Below are positions 23,103 through 23,498 of a stretch of 23,498 bases of DNA, piece after piece. The first letter of the stretch is position 1; every line of letters begins with the position of its first letter. A model generated the notes under the pieces. It had not been told where the DNA came from and did not search any database. It worked only from the letters and a program-made list of their open reading frames with translations. This DNA comes from Clostridiales bacterium UBA1770 (GTDB lineage Bacteria; Bacillota; Clostridia; Oscillospirales; CAG-272): NCBI GenBank assembly GCA_002315325.1, contig DCGU01000038.1, positions 1,175 through 24,672 on the forward strand, given 5' to 3'. The position numbers and the translations under genes are program-made.

Positions 23103-23498
23103 TAAAGTTTATTTTAACCGCGTTTTTTATTATATATAAAAATTTTATTTATTAATATAGACGCTGCATTTATTAATAATATAGTATAAGGCTTTTCCAG
23201 CGTTATCCGGCTTTTTAAATATATCTCTGCAAGCGTATTTAATAAATCGCTTTTGGCGTTAGATATAAATTATATTAGATTTATATATATAACGTATGCC
23301 GGCATGCTCTTCGGCCCTGTAAGCTTTAACCGTTCCGCAGACATTACTCTTGTCCGGTTATCGTATAAGTATAAACTCATTATAAGCAATTGCAGCAATA
23401 CTATAAATATAAGACTGATATTAATTACAATGCCCGAATCACCGGGCGACTGTTTTAAAACGCTAATCGGAATAAACGTGCCTGTCCCCTTTTTTATT

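Larger units (their letters stand above)
22321..23498. other. AT-rich gene-free stretch
   Basis: About 1.2 kb with no credible reading frame. The first 240 bp are ordinary intergenic sequence. From about 22540 onward it becomes strongly AT-rich, with many TATATAAT-like words and scattered small GC islands, several of which contain TCCGG (about 22721, 22859, 22893, 23206, 23352). An imperfect AT inverted repeat lies near 23001-23040. I see no DnaA boxes, CRISPR units or tRNA genes. The contents are unexplained. Confidence 0.5.

Noticed and set aside
22540..23498. A chromosomal replication origin, suggested by AT-richness
   Set aside because: No DnaA boxes (TTATCCACA-like) and no dnaA, dnaN or partition genes nearby.

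Overview
The window looks like a chromosomal segment of an anaerobic, gut- or rumen-type Clostridia member (Bacillota), probably from a metagenome-assembled genome. This is inferred from strong AGGAGG-type ribosome binding sites, compact promoters with 17-bp spacers (often TTGCAA or TTGACA-like with TATAAT), U-tailed hairpin terminators, a DUF4143 ATPase, and a very long lipoprotein built from Cys/His 'CxxCG...GH' repeats of the kind common in gut Clostridia. No lineage marker such as rRNA is present, so the taxonomy is an inference.

Layout. (a) 3-1112 (+): 3' part of a MATE efflux pump, ending in a terminator. (b) 1366-5952 (+): a tightly overlapping three-gene operon with its own promoter, encoding a YwaF-like multi-pass membrane protein, a 10-helix FtsX-type ABC permease and a LolD/MacB-type ABC ATPase. 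A perfect 17-bp bidirectional terminator closes it against convergent genes. (c) 6008-8596 (-): a membrane diguanylate cyclase downstream of a DUF4143 AAA ATPase, whose promoter abuts a pair of 48-bp direct repeats. (d) 8835-14437 (-): a metallophosphoesterase, a putative glycoside hydrolase of a family I do not recognise, and a sialate-O-acetylesterase-like SGNH hydrolase. None has a signal peptide, so they probably act in the cytoplasm on imported, acetylated glycans. (e) 14688-20204 (-): an 1838-residue exported lipoprotein with about 33 Cys/His repeats, an inserted beta-domain, and two C-terminal CBM9-like domains. (f) 20205-23498: 3.3 kb with no credible protein gene. It holds tRNA-Trp and several kinds of unexplained structure.

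The gene-free right arm is the least explained part. It carries five alternating purine-pyrimidine tracts spaced about 100 bp apart. It also has a U-tailed terminator just before the tRNA promoter, a tRNA-Trp with three unpaired stem positions whose 3' end is mirrored downstream as an inverted copy, a family of GC-rich hairpin modules shared with 10.0-10.1 kb and showing compensatory base changes, and finally about 0.9 kb of AT-rich DNA with no recognisable feature.

Functionally, region (d) plus the CBM9-like modules of (e) suggest surface glycan binding linked to intracellular de-acetylation and hydrolysis. Region (b) is a self-contained transporter of unknown substrate. The genes of (d) and (e) have separate promoters, so any link between them rests on proximity and predicted function only.
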